Source: Acrasis kona
Taxonomy: Eukaryota > Heterolobosea > Eutetramitea > Acrasida > Acrasidae
DNA: 64,000 bases
Direction: 5' to 3'
NCBI GenBank assembly: GCA_026419775.2
Contig: JAOPGA020001124.1
Span: 62,001 to 126,000 of the forward strand
Shown: positions 29,505 to 38,835 of the stretch, in pieces
Layout: each line of letters opens with the position of its first letter
Numbering within the stretch: the stretch's first letter is position 1
Notes under the pieces: generated by a model
The model's input: only the letters and a program-made list of their open reading frames with translations
The model's database searches: none
What the model was told of the DNA's origin: nothing
Made by a program: the position numbers and the translations under genes

Positions 29505-30200
29505 TTAAATTTCATCTTCCTCTAAATCATCAAATCCGACCTCAGGATAATTGCCAGTTTGGATTTTGTCTGGTCTCAAGAACATTCCATACCCACTTGT
29601 ACATTCAAAGTATTTGGCTCCCTTTACTGTTCCATTATGCTTTCCAAGTGGTTCGTCATATTGTACACCAACCCAATATCCTGCTGAGAATTGAGTTTTT
29701 CCAACATACTTAACTTCTCCCCTCGCTTTGGTCTCATCTAGTTTCTCAAAACGATCTCCAACTTTTATACTTGAAATCAACTCCTTGTTACTGTAAAATT
29801 TTTCTTCTTCCTCTTTTTTTTGTTCAGCATCAGTAGGTGCTATGTTCCTTTGCTTCCACTTTCTAAAAGTATCCTCTTTTTTATCATAATCCTCTTCGGA
29901 TATGGTGTACTTTTGTACAGAACTAACATCAGTAAGTGCTGCCATCTTGTTTGAGGGATCCGTATCTACAACGTGAACTCTCATGTGGTTTAGAGCTCCA
30001 TAAGATTCCAGCGTCCTAGAATCATCTGTCATGGTTGCCACAAGAGCTCCATACTGATCATACAACTCCAACCTCATATGTGATGGCGAGGTACCAACGA
30101 TACTGTACAGCTTAGATTTCAAGTTATCGATCGTAATTGCAGGGTCATACTGCTTCTCTGTCCTTAGTTCAATCACGCTGTGTGTTATTTCCAACCACAT
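29505..30200 (-). CDS. TBCB: Tubulin-folding cofactor B
   Basis: 231 residues, one exon. Cofactor B binds alpha-tubulin in the post-chaperonin folding pathway. Residues 1-85 form the N-terminal ubiquitin-like domain (THSVIELRTEKQYDPAIT, RLELYDQYGALVATM). A charged linker follows (SEEDYDKKEDTFRKWKQRN). Residues 148-215 are the CAP-Gly domain (VGDRFEKLDETKARGEV, YVGKTQFSAGYWVGVQYDEP, GKHNGTVKGAKYFEC, YGMFLRPDKI). It ends in the acidic DDLEEDEI, equivalent to the DEL/DEI-type tail of other cofactor B proteins. Length is normal for the family. Confidence 0.93.
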   Translation of the reverse strand: MWLEITHSVIELRTEKQYDPAITIDNLKSKLYSIVGTSPSHMRLELYDQYGALVATMTDDSRTLESYGALNHMRVHVVDTDPSNKMAALTDVSSVQKYTISEEDYDKKEDTFRKWKQRNIAPTDAEQKKEEEEKFYSNKELISSIKVGDRFEKLDETKARGEVKYVGKTQFSAGYWVGVQYDEPLGKHNGTVKGAKYFECTSGYGMFLRPDKIQTGNYPEVGFDDLEEDEI

Positions 30201-30351
30201 TTTATCAACCTAAATTACAATAAGTTAGCAGAAGATTCATGTCCCTGACTTAATACCTAGTTGATTTTATTTGACGCGACAAGACGGAAGTCGATAAAGA
30301 CCTTGAGAAAACATAAATTGGAAAGCTTGCTATAGGGTATTTAACAAATAC

Positions 30352-30870
30352 ATGGCCGACAGTGCTCCAATCAGCAATGAGGATAAACCAGTGAACAAAC
30401 TCACATGCCAATCAATCTACTGGAATTTAGTTGAACTTCACTACAAAAATGAAAGTGATCTCGGCGAACGTTTTCTAAGAGAATTTTATCAAACAAGAAG
30501 ATGCGATCAATTTTATAACATGAAAAATTATAGAAAAGGTCTTGAAAATTACATAGGTACGGACGCCGTTGTTCGGGTGTTGAATAGAAAGCCGCGTGAA
30601 GAGGACATTGTTTTAACGTTGGATGCACTTTCGCATTATTATCATTGGAATCAAAAAGCATTGGAGAAAGCTCTTAATTGGAAAAATTACTTATACTTCC
30701 ACGGAGTGTATAAAGCCGAAAGAACCCTTGCTGCTTGGGGACTTGTAGGTTTTGGAGGTCTTGGATTTTATAAATTTGCAAAATCTGCAGGAGCTAATAA
30801 AAGGTTGAAAGATAGCACTTACTGTGCAATTGTGAAAGCCATAGAAACGAAGAAACCAACATCAGAATAA
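30352..30870 (+). CDS. Hypothetical small protein with a possible membrane segment
   Basis: 172 residues, single exon, divergent from the cofactor B gene with 151 bp between start codons. Mostly helical and charged. Near residue 125 a Gly-rich hydrophobic stretch (LAAWGLVGFGGLGFYKF) may be a single membrane span. Tyr-rich YHWNQKALEKALNWKNYLYF precedes it. The size, Gly-rich span and flanking basic residues are reminiscent of small mitochondrial inner-membrane proteins, but I recognise no family and the location is only a guess. Confidence 0.65.
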   Translation: MADSAPISNEDKPVNKLTCQSIYWNLVELHYKNESDLGERFLREFYQTRRCDQFYNMKNYRKGLENYIGTDAVVRVLNRKPREEDIVLTLDALSHYYHWNQKALEKALNWKNYLYFHGVYKAERTLAAWGLVGFGGLGFYKFAKSAGANKRLKDSTYCAIVKAIETKKPTSE

Positions 30871-31192
30871 ATATAGAAATTGCCGAATTTATGTGTCTAA
30901 CCATGTACTCCTCTTGGCAATTTCATTGCACCATCAAAGGACACCATCATATTTTTTCGCTTACATCTTTTTGTCATCATATTTATACATGCTTTAAATA
31001 GCCATTCTCTGCGTTATCTGGTATACAGTAAAGTGGTGTCTCGTTGGCATGGAACTACTGTAACAGTGCGTCAACTGGCAATAATTCACTACTTTCATTA
31101 CAACCCGATAGCCCATCGGAGGACTTTCTTTCGCCGGGTTCGGATTTTCGCCGCAACTTTCGCAAGTTCATCCCCGACCCACCGTCAATACC
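30871..31192. other. Intergenic region containing a coding-like open frame
   Basis: No complete gene here. From about 31035 to 31196 the plus strand reads as an open, Ser/Pro/Asp-rich frame without an ATG (e.g. LSLQPDSPSEDFLSPGSD, RRNFRKFIPDPPSIP). Its TGA overlaps the ATG of the next gene in the sequence CCATGAG. It could be an unseen exon, an upstream open frame or part of a frameshifted longer ubiquitin-like protein. Confidence 0.35.
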
Positions 31193-31459
31193 ATGAGAAT
31201 CAGAGTTAAATTAGTCCATACAACAGAGCTTGAAGTTTCAAAGAGTGACAGTATAAGAAGCGTACTAAACACATATGAAAATAAGCAGGGAACAAGACTC
31301 TCTCACAAATTAGTGAAGCGAATGTCGACCAGTGAATTGATACGAAACTTGAGTCCGAGCCTGGAAGAACTTGGGATCGAAGAGGGAGAGTTATTTCAGG
31401 TTCACCTAGACTTTTTGAATGGATTTAACAAGGATGCCACATATAGCCAAATATGTTGA
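31193..31459 (+). CDS. Small ubiquitin-like fold protein, orphan
   Basis: 88 residues. The pattern is that of a beta-grasp fold: strand MRIRVKLVHTTELEVS, helix SDSIRSVLNTYENKQG, strand-like SHKLVKRMSTSELIRNL, then the typical SLEELGIEEGELFQVHLDFLNG end, where ubiquitin-like proteins have their last two strands. No C-terminal di-glycine and no close match to SUMO, NEDD8, UBL5 or URM1. It may be a stand-alone binding module or the C-terminal part of a longer product (see the coding-like frame just upstream). Family not recognised beyond the fold. Confidence 0.6.
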   Translation: MRIRVKLVHTTELEVSKSDSIRSVLNTYENKQGTRLSHKLVKRMSTSELIRNLSPSLEELGIEEGELFQVHLDFLNGFNKDATYSQIC

Positions 31460-31918
31460 CCTCTTGGTAGAAAAGTGCTACATAACGCCATCTATTTTGA
31501 CGACAATTGTAACATCATCTCCTCGAAACGGTTCAACAATCCTAACAATGTACATTTACTAAAGTTTATTATGCCATAACAATCTATACTCTCTTTTAAT
31601 GATTGATTCAGATTAATAAGCTTCCAGTTTAATTGGTAGTCATGATGGAGTTGGAGTTCTTGTACTTTGAACAACAAAATTCTTCTTATGTTTGTTATCG
31701 TGTTTCTTCCAAGATTTCAAATTTTCGAAAATCGTGAATAGCTGTACTTATTCTCTGTCAAACAGTCTGCAAAGCTTACATCAAAACATCTCAATTGCAA
31801 GGTGAATGTAGTTTGGTATATTATTGTAAACAATTTAAAAATAAGACATCAGTTTGGAGTCTTTATGCCTCAGATTTGAATCTCAACTAAATAGCCGGTA
31901 ACCCGGTTAATTAACAAC
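31460..31918. other. Intergenic region, no supported gene
   Basis: 459 nt, A/T-rich. A minus-strand frame at 31492-31677 (61 codons) lacks coding-like composition and homology, so I do not call it. The region must hold the promoter of the Gln-rich protein gene. Confidence 0.45.
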
Positions 31919-32512
31919 ATGGATGACTCTCCAACCCCTGAGACAGATATTGTCGATGATTCGATGGCAGATTTTCATCTTTCACGCTTCTTTTCAAATG
32001 ACAGGAGCCCTTCCGACACAAACCCAGATTCTCCTCCGTTATTAGAAAATAAGCCTGGCGAAAATGCTTTAGATGTTTTACACATTCTGCAAAATAATAA
32101 CATACCCTCTGGAGATACGATGCCTCCGATTCATGTTACATCCCCAAACTCTATTGTCGATACAACCTTTGAACAACAGAGGTTACAATTGTTGCAGCAG
32201 CAACAAAAAAAGGAACTTAAAAAAAGGCAACAAAGAGAACAACAGTTACTGCAGCAAAAGCAGTTATTACAGCAACAAGAACAGGAAGAGCAGTTCGAAA
32301 AGCAAAAGAAAAGAATTATTGCCCCACGCTCTCCATTAATGCATGATGCTCGACCTACAGAAGTTGGATCTGTTGATGTTTTACAAACTAGTCTATTCAT
32401 CAGCGACCAGCTTCAACTTATCAATCGGTATTCTTCCATGCTGTCGGGACAGCCCAAACAACCAAATAACTCTACAAAAGAGAGACCCGCAAAACGAATA
32501 AGAAATGTATGA
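31919..32512 (+). CDS. Hypothetical Gln-rich protein
   Basis: 197 residues, one exon. An acidic N-terminus (DSPTPETDIVDDSMADFH) precedes a long Gln/Lys/Glu-rich helix, about residues 83-130 (e.g. RLQLLQQQQKKELKKRQQRE, QKQLLQQQEQEEQFEKQKKR). After it come APRSPLMHD and a basic end AKRIRNV, a candidate nuclear signal. No DNA-binding domain is visible. The helix has heptad-like Leu spacing and could form a coiled coil. A nuclear co-regulator is possible but unsupported. Confidence 0.6.
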   Translation: MDDSPTPETDIVDDSMADFHLSRFFSNDRSPSDTNPDSPPLLENKPGENALDVLHILQNNNIPSGDTMPPIHVTSPNSIVDTTFEQQRLQLLQQQQKKELKKRQQREQQLLQQKQLLQQQEQEEQFEKQKKRIIAPRSPLMHDARPTEVGSVDVLQTSLFISDQLQLINRYSSMLSGQPKQPNNSTKERPAKRIRNV

Positions 32513-32627
32513 TCCCATTGTAAATATCGACAACAACGTGCTGTGTGAGGAATGACAAAACAAGACGTAAACAAAGAGGTACCTAATAAATTATATTTAT
32601 AAATATGTACACTAATTTTGATGTTCC

Positions 32628-33365
32628 TTAATCCATCATTTCTACGTCCTCAAGTTGGTAGTATGTTTTTCCTTCTCCATTAACAACGTCCGACAAGTAT
32701 TCATCGACCTGTAATAATTGGTTACAAATGTCTTCGTCGTTCCATATAGCCGCACAGTGTAGTGCTGTCATCTCGGTGTGGGTCTCGTCGAATGTTGGAT
32801 ATTCACTATTTCTATACTTGAAGTTCATTTTGGCAAAAGGATCCGCTCCGGCTGTAATTAAAGCCTCCACGACCTCTGGATGGCAGGAGAATAGTGACAA
32901 ATGAAGAGGTGTACACTTTTCAAGAGATTGAAGAACGGGAGAGTCTTTTAAAACGTAATTTGACTTAATGTTGAGATTGGCCCCAATTGATACCAAGTAG
33001 TTCACTACGTCAAAATGACCACTCAAAGCTGCAATATGAAGCAAAGTAGCATTCTCAAGGTACATTTGGACGGTCTTCTCGTCGTGCGAGAACCTCCTCA
33101 TAGCTGGTATATACTCGATTCTTTCGGTCCTGTTTACGTCTATGTTGTGTTGTGTGATAAGGACCTGAAGCTTCTTCAAATTGTTAAACATGCAAAATCT
33201 ATACGCTTGCTCCATGACACTGTCTATCTTTTCAGATAGTATGGGTCCCTCAGTGTCATCCTCCATCGAGTCATCAGTGTCCGACAAAAATATGGTGCTC
33301 TTGACAATCTCCCTTTTAGCATCTACACGACTCTCTCTCAATCTCTTTGTTACAGCTCCACCCAT
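32628..33365 (-). CDS. Ankyrin-repeat protein, possible N-myristoylation site
   Basis: 245 residues, one exon. The N-terminus MGGAVTKRL has Gly at position 2 followed by small and basic residues, compatible with N-myristoylation. Three to four ankyrin repeats follow: ATLLHIAALSGHFDVVNYLVSIGANLN, KCTPLHLSLFSCHPEVVEALITAGADP and MTALHCAAIWNDEDICNQLL (each listed without its flanks). An acidic Ser/Asp stretch (SDTDDSMEDDTEG) lies before them. A membrane-attached scaffold is a reasonable but untested reading. Confidence 0.8.
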   Translation of the reverse strand: MGGAVTKRLRESRVDAKREIVKSTIFLSDTDDSMEDDTEGPILSEKIDSVMEQAYRFCMFNNLKKLQVLITQHNIDVNRTERIEYIPAMRRFSHDEKTVQMYLENATLLHIAALSGHFDVVNYLVSIGANLNIKSNYVLKDSPVLQSLEKCTPLHLSLFSCHPEVVEALITAGADPFAKMNFKYRNSEYPTFDETHTEMTALHCAAIWNDEDICNQLLQVDEYLSDVVNGEGKTYYQLEDVEMMD

Positions 33366-33961
33366 TGTCGATCAATAATAAATGGCGGGAAATAAACTGT
33401 CGTAATTTTTTTTTGATCCGTAATTTATTGTTAACACATCAGCAATAAATAGAACCAACGGAAACCTTTCCAGTTGAGTTCAGACATTCTTAAAATTACG
33501 GATTTGAACAGTACTAATTAACTATTTAGTTGTTTAAAGCAAGAAGTGTTCAACATCAAGTCTTTAATCAAGTACTCTAAGGCTATACTCTTCCATGCAG
33601 TGTTATAAAGTGACTCAACCATGTACAAGAGGGAAACTAGATATGGCGGGGATAGAAGCGACTTGATCATACTATCTATGTATTGATTAAATCTACGGCT
33701 ATCTAATAAGATTAATGCTATTATATCCAATAATCCTTGTGATTCAACGGACAGGTTTCTCGGTTTGTGGATTATACTCTTTCATTATTGATAGTCCTCT
33801 TTCTCAAATCTATCATGTATCTTATGCACTGTTAAGACCATATGGTTATAATTGCCTCATTGTTTGTCGGTACACAGGTATTCTAATCCACTCGATGCAC
33901 AAGAAAATGAATCATTCAGAAACTGTTTTGAATAATTTATTAGTCAACCAGTCGTCAAACA
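33366..33961. other. Intergenic region with an orphan exon-like frame
   Basis: Spacer between the divergently oriented ankyrin and WD40 genes. The minus strand from about 33780 to 33518 is open and coding-like (SVESQGLLDIIALILLDSRR, IDSMIKSLLSPPYLVSLLYM, CFKQLNS then stop) but has no in-frame ATG and no convincing upstream exon. It may be the last exon of a gene I cannot complete, or a remnant. The rest shows nothing. Confidence 0.3.
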
Positions 33962-35966
33962 ATGAAGGATGATGACTTCCAGTCCATACAAACTGCCAAA
34001 GGAGCAGTGTTGGATATGAGTAGCGATAACATCAAACATGTTCGATATTAAATGCGAACCTGACTTATTTTATAGGATGTCAATCTGATGATCATTCAAT
34101 ATCTTCAAAACGAGGGGTACAACGTTAGCGCCATGACCCTTATGGATGAGTGTAAAGTTAAAAATAAATCACAACTGATGCAATCCAAGCTGCTCAAGGC
34201 CATGTTCGACAACATATTAGGTACTCAACACGGAAACACACAAACATAACTCTGTAGTTGGAAATTGGTCAGAATTGGATAGAATAATGAATACTCACAG
34301 AGTAACCGAGTTGGACACTCTTGACGCTACACCAAGCACCCCACTGCAAACACTGGCAACCTCCACACCAAGCTACTCCCCAACAAATGCAAGATCCATT
34401 GATCAGTTTGTTGACGAACCCGACGAAGATGCAAAACAATTGGGTATGTTACGATCAAACCCTAAATTAAAAAAACAGATGTGGAATTTTTGATCAAAAA
34501 CAACAGACGGTTTCTTTATGAAATTTACAAGCAACAGTACTTGGAAATGATTGAAAACTCAGAGTATCAAAGGGCCTTTACATTTTTAACAAAGCGTTTA
34601 AAGCCGTTGAAAAAGTATGCTGATGATCAATGGAAGGATCTGTGTGAATTATTGACATGTAAACATGTTCAAGAGAGCGATGCTTTTCGTGACTGGGATG
34701 GAAGTGCGGGCACTTCAAGGGAGAAGCTCGTAGAGGATCTCCGAACATTGATTCAATTCGAAGCTTCTGCCATGGGAGGTAAGTAACTGTTTTTCAAATA
34801 CATTTTAATTTTTTTTCGAAATAGATGTCGCCCAAGTACCTCCTGGTCGCCTACTTTCGCTCGTTCAACAAGCTGTAAAATATCAAGTACATAACGGACA
34901 CAACAAGCCTCGCGTAACTCAAAAAATTACAACGTAAGTCGAAGTTAGGTACATTAAACGTAACATTCAAGTCTGTTGTGCGATTATGAAACAACCGCCA
35001 TACCCGATACTACTTTGAGAACATTCAATGCACATTCTGGTAACGTCAAGTGCGTAGAATTTTTAGGAGATGATGGTCTTTGTTCTGGTGGAGGCGATAA
35101 TGAGGTGAGATGGTGGGACTTGACGAGAGATGACGAAGAACGCAGCGTAACAATGCCCGGACATAAATCAAGAAGTAACATTCATTCGTCATTAGAAATT
35201 AACCATTATAGTATGGAGTCTGAGCGGAGCCAAGAGCGGCGCATTCGTGGCCAGCGCAAGCGCTGATGGTACAGTAAAAGTATGGGACGCAACACGCATC
35301 AAGGATGGACTCACGATGTGCAACATTACTTTGACCACACGGAGCAACTGTGGAGATGTTTATTCGACCAAAGTACATCCATCAGAAGACCACGTAGTGA
35401 GCGCCTACTATGACACCAACATTCGTTTGCATGACATTAGAACGGGTCAATGCGTCACCAAGTTCACAGGACATACTGCTCCAGTGTGTAGCGTTGGAAT
35501 GAATCCTTATGGCAATTTAATATTCAGTGGTAGTAAGGACCATACAATAAAAATTTGGGACATTGTTAGTGGCGTTTGTGTAAAGACCATTTCATCCCAT
35601 TTGGGTGAGGTGACTTGTGTTGATGTGAATCAGAGCGGAACCTTGTTGTTGAGTTGTAGTAAAGATAATTCCAACCGACTTTGGGACATGCGTCGCATGA
35701 GCAAACCGCTCCGTAGGTTCAAAGGACATCAGAACACTTACACCAATCTTATTCGCGCGCACTTTGCATCCAAGAATGAACTGATCTTATCTGGAAGTGA
35801 GGACGGTTTGATTTATGCATGGGACTCTGAAACGGGCTCGTTGATACAAGAACTTGGCGGTCACGAAGGAACAGTATATGAAGCAGTCTGGAATCCACAG
35901 AAGGGCCTAATCGCCAGTTGCAGCGATGATAAAACTGTACGTGTCTTCCATCAAGCGGAGCTCTGA
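33962..35966 (+). CDS. LisH/CTLH WD40-repeat protein
   Basis: 591 residues from seven exons: 33962-34039, 34076-34220, 34258-34443, 34479-34778, 34825-34933, 34972-35174 and 35212-35966 (introns 35-46 nt). A LisH-like helix pair near residue 27 (DVNLMIIQYLQNEGYNVSAM) is followed by a disordered linker. A CTLH-type helical domain follows (VEFLIKNNRRFLYEIYKQQY, AFTFLTKRLKPLKKYADD, REKLVEDLRTLI). The C-terminal 350 residues are WD40 repeats (TFNAHSGNVKCVEFLGDDG, ASASADGTVKVWD, FTGHTAPVCSVGMNP, SGSKDHTIKIWDI, GHEGTVYEAVWNPQ). This order occurs in GID7/WDR26 of the GID/CTLH ubiquitin ligase and in WDR47, but not clearly enough to choose between them. Confidence 0.8.
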
Positions 35967-36404
35967 TCTGAAAGAATTCCGAACAGACGGTCTTTAATAT
36001 GATTGCTTTCCGTTGGTTGTCAGGAAAGGTCTCCGATGATTGACAATAAAAGTATCTATAATTGGCATGTAACACGGCTGTCCTCCTCTCTAAAAGTCTA
36101 CCAGGAACAATATTCCTTTATCCTTTAGCCAGATTAGTAGTTTTCAGGAGTTAGAATGGGGTAATAATAAACCAAAGTTTATTTTCGTTTTTTGTCGCGG
36201 AAAGGACGAGTATTTAATGCTCTTTTTTGTTATATCTTGTCCGCTTTAGTAGAATGATAACGGCCGGAGTCGTCACCTGATTCGCATGAGGAACCCAATC
36301 TTACTTGTTAAGAAGTGGAACATTCTTTTCACTTTATATCCCGACCTACTAATTCGACAAATTGAATCAAAAAACCGCAATTAAAACACACAAACGCTGC
36401 GACC
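35967..36404. other. Intergenic region, no gene seen
   Basis: 438 nt between two plus-strand genes. A/T-rich with a G/C-richer stretch around 36245-36290. I recognise no RNA gene or repeat. Confidence 0.5.
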
Positions 36405-37661
36405 ATGAAGAGGCAACACGACGTGGCATTCCTTGATACTAAAGGTTCCTTTCCTCTTGAATATGAGCCTTCTCCCACACAATATGTGTTCCAAGACCAG
36501 GGGCTTGAAATAAAGCGACAAAGGATGACCGCGGATGACGAAACTGCAGGTTCTCTTCCACCTTTGTCCTCCTTAATGGCCCTTGTTCGCGACCCTGTAC
36601 ATAATTATGGCGGAAGGCAGCACACACAGCCTTCTGATATATACGGCCTTCCACTTGGTGAGAATACATTCAATACAGAAAGCAGTTATGCAACAAGACT
36701 AGTTAGTAATCAGATTCCGGAGCAATATACAACAATATCATCCCCAAGAATAACAGTAGGGACGGTAAAAGTTCCTCAGCCACAAAGAAAAGTGCATCAA
36801 CCACTCAATCCCACCCCATATTATCCCCAAGTACAACAACAGGCCCCACAACCCGTACAACCACTGCCATACTACCTCCAACAAAGGCCACAAGTGATGC
36901 CAAGTAATCACTACAATAGTACAGCTTCTTACTCAAACTACTCCACCTCTACTGCCCCAACATATTCTCCCCCTCAACAGCAAACTTCCAGGGATACCCC
37001 ACAACAACAAAGCCCCATTCAACCAAAAGCAAGACGGCCTTCCGTTCAAGCCCTACCCTTGAAGTTCAACGCATTGGAGGATGCATCCCCAACATCAACT
37101 GGCTCACCAGAAAGCAGCAGCAGAGAATGTTCCGACGATGAAGATACATCATCCGAGAGATCAATTATAACTGCCATACCTATTCCCACTATCGAGAATC
37201 CCACCTTCAACTACCAACAACTGCAACCTATACGCATCCTTGCTTATCAAGTCGGTTTATCCAGAGATCCAAACAAATCATGGAGGTATCGTGATATCAA
37301 GAGAGCATTGTTCGAGAAATGCAGCAAAGACCAACTTGAGTTACTTGACAAGGACCAGGACCATGCGATATTGAAGCAGCGCTTACCTCATAAACTATCG
37401 TTGGCACAATTTTGTAAAAGACTAGTCCTGCTAGTTTTCCACTTTATAGTAAGAGATGGTAGAGACCCAAAGTTTTGGAGGAAAAAGACTGTGAGACAAG
37501 ATTTGGTTAGGAAGATTTTATGTGAATGTGAAAATGACTTTTATCAAAGGGTTAATGTTCGCGTTGCAGTACTTTTGCATTCCTATGTAGCGGCGGGGAT
37601 GACAGTAGACACAGCCATGAAGAAGATTGAGGCGGATGGTAACCTGAAGGCAGATGTTTAA
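36405..37661 (+). CDS. Hypothetical protein with Pro/Gln-rich N-terminus and conserved-looking helical C-terminus
   Basis: 418 residues, single exon. Residues 1-260 are Pro/Gln/Ser/Tyr-rich and disordered (e.g. QQQAPQPVQPLPYYLQQRPQ). An acidic Ser stretch (SSSRECSDDEDTSSE) precedes a folded, basic helical domain, residues 270-418 (QPIRILAYQVGLSRD, WRYRDIKRALFEKCSKDQ, KLSLAQFCKRLVLLVFHF, RQDLVRKILCECENDFYQRV). A long activation-domain-like region joined to a basic compact domain resembles a transcription regulator, but I do not recognise the family. Confidence 0.65.
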   Translation: MKRQHDVAFLDTKGSFPLEYEPSPTQYVFQDQGLEIKRQRMTADDETAGSLPPLSSLMALVRDPVHNYGGRQHTQPSDIYGLPLGENTFNTESSYATRLVSNQIPEQYTTISSPRITVGTVKVPQPQRKVHQPLNPTPYYPQVQQQAPQPVQPLPYYLQQRPQVMPSNHYNSTASYSNYSTSTAPTYSPPQQQTSRDTPQQQSPIQPKARRPSVQALPLKFNALEDASPTSTGSPESSSRECSDDEDTSSERSIITAIPIPTIENPTFNYQQLQPIRILAYQVGLSRDPNKSWRYRDIKRALFEKCSKDQLELLDKDQDHAILKQRLPHKLSLAQFCKRLVLLVFHFIVRDGRDPKFWRKKTVRQDLVRKILCECENDFYQRVNVRVAVLLHSYVAAGMTVDTAMKKIEADGNLKADV

Positions 37662-37902
37662 TGATATGTAAATAAAGCGAGTACTTCTGTAATTATATTT
37701 TGTTGGCATCTACTAGTAAGTGCTCTGTTTTCAAAAAGGTAAAAGATCATCGTTGCGACAATATTCATTTCAACAACTCCTTTTCACTCCGCGCCGTTAT
37801 CGTTGGCCTACATCTGTCAATCTCCACTTCTTTTTTAGAACAACGTCCAAATCTTGGCTGATTTCGATAAGACAACCAGGTTGTGTAAAATATCAGATTG
37901 CG

Positions 37903-38385
37903 ATGAGTAGCAACAGGTTATCTACGCTGATGGATAACCTCATGATACAATGTGACAAAAGATTTTCAAGAGACATGCTCGAAAGGGCAGTATACGCGGA
38001 AAAAGATGATATGGGCTTACTTTGTATTCTAGAAGATGTGGTTAAAGAATTGAAAATCAAAAAAGACTTATCAGAAGCGTTAACAGGGGCTAATACTCGA
38101 CTTTTATCAGCTATAACAAAAATACAAAGTCAGAATCAACCTTTGAGCGACTCAAAATTACCACCTCGATACAACAGAAAAATTTCGTTAGACGAGACGG
38201 GACTGCAACCACGACATAATAAAAAACGATTCCACGGAAGCCAACCCAACATCCTACGTTACGCTGAACAACAGGACCTACAGCTACCCTCTTTATCTGA
38301 GCTTGAGAGGCTCAAGCATGACATTAACCAACTCATGATTAATCGTCGAAGATCCTCTTCAGATCCCCCCAAACCTCCCATTTAA
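37903..38385 (+). CDS. Hypothetical small basic protein
   Basis: 160 residues from ATG 37903 (MSSNRLSTLMD); the open frame extends upstream without an ATG. Helical N-terminal half (DMLERAVYAEKDDMGLLCIL, EDVVKELKIKKDLSEAL). Basic, disordered C-terminal half ends RRRSSSDPPKPPI, a Pro-rich tail with an R-R-x-S kinase-type site. No known domain. Confidence 0.5.
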   Translation: MSSNRLSTLMDNLMIQCDKRFSRDMLERAVYAEKDDMGLLCILEDVVKELKIKKDLSEALTGANTRLLSAITKIQSQNQPLSDSKLPPRYNRKISLDETGLQPRHNKKRFHGSQPNILRYAEQQDLQLPSLSELERLKHDINQLMINRRRSSSDPPKPPI

Positions 38386-38436
38386 AGATTTTGTAAAATT
38401 AATTTAACATGTACACTTTTACATAAACAACATTTT

Positions 38437-38649
38437 CTAGTTTATTTCGCTTGCGTTACTTGTTTCTTTGAATATTTTATCTACTTTACTGTCTACAGTG
38501 ACTGGGGTACTGACAATAGGTGAGTTTAAAGTGGGTGTTTTCCCACTTTGAACTTCAGGTTTATCTAAAAATTGGACTCGTTTTTGAATTGAAAGCTGTC
38601 TTGACAGCTCGCATTCATTTGTTTCGTGTTCTTGCTGGGTGGTGGTCAT
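38437..38649 (-). CDS. Hypothetical short hydrophilic protein
   Basis: 70 residues from ATG 38649 (MTTTQQEHETNECELSRQL). Ser/Thr/Lys/Val-rich, without Cys clusters or membrane segments; contains KTPTLNSPIVSTPVTV. The codon content looks coding but the size leaves the call uncertain. Its stop faces the stop of the plus-strand gene 51 nt away. Confidence 0.4.
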   Translation of the reverse strand: MTTTQQEHETNECELSRQLSIQKRVQFLDKPEVQSGKTPTLNSPIVSTPVTVDSKVDKIFKETSNASEIN

Positions 38650-38835
38650 TTTTGTTTTTAAGAAGTGGATATCACACGCATTGTACAAAATAGGTCTTAA
38701 TCGTCGTTTTATTGTAATCTAGTACACCATTAGGATCGACGTCGGTTAACGACAATCTTCATATGTCACACACTGGACGGAAGGCACTGTTACATAACAC
38801 ACATCAATTATATGTACACTTTTTATTGTAACGTG

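Noticed and set aside
33715..33972. Plus-strand 85-codon frame before the WD40 gene
   Set aside because: Runs into the WD40 start in another frame and has no conserved features.
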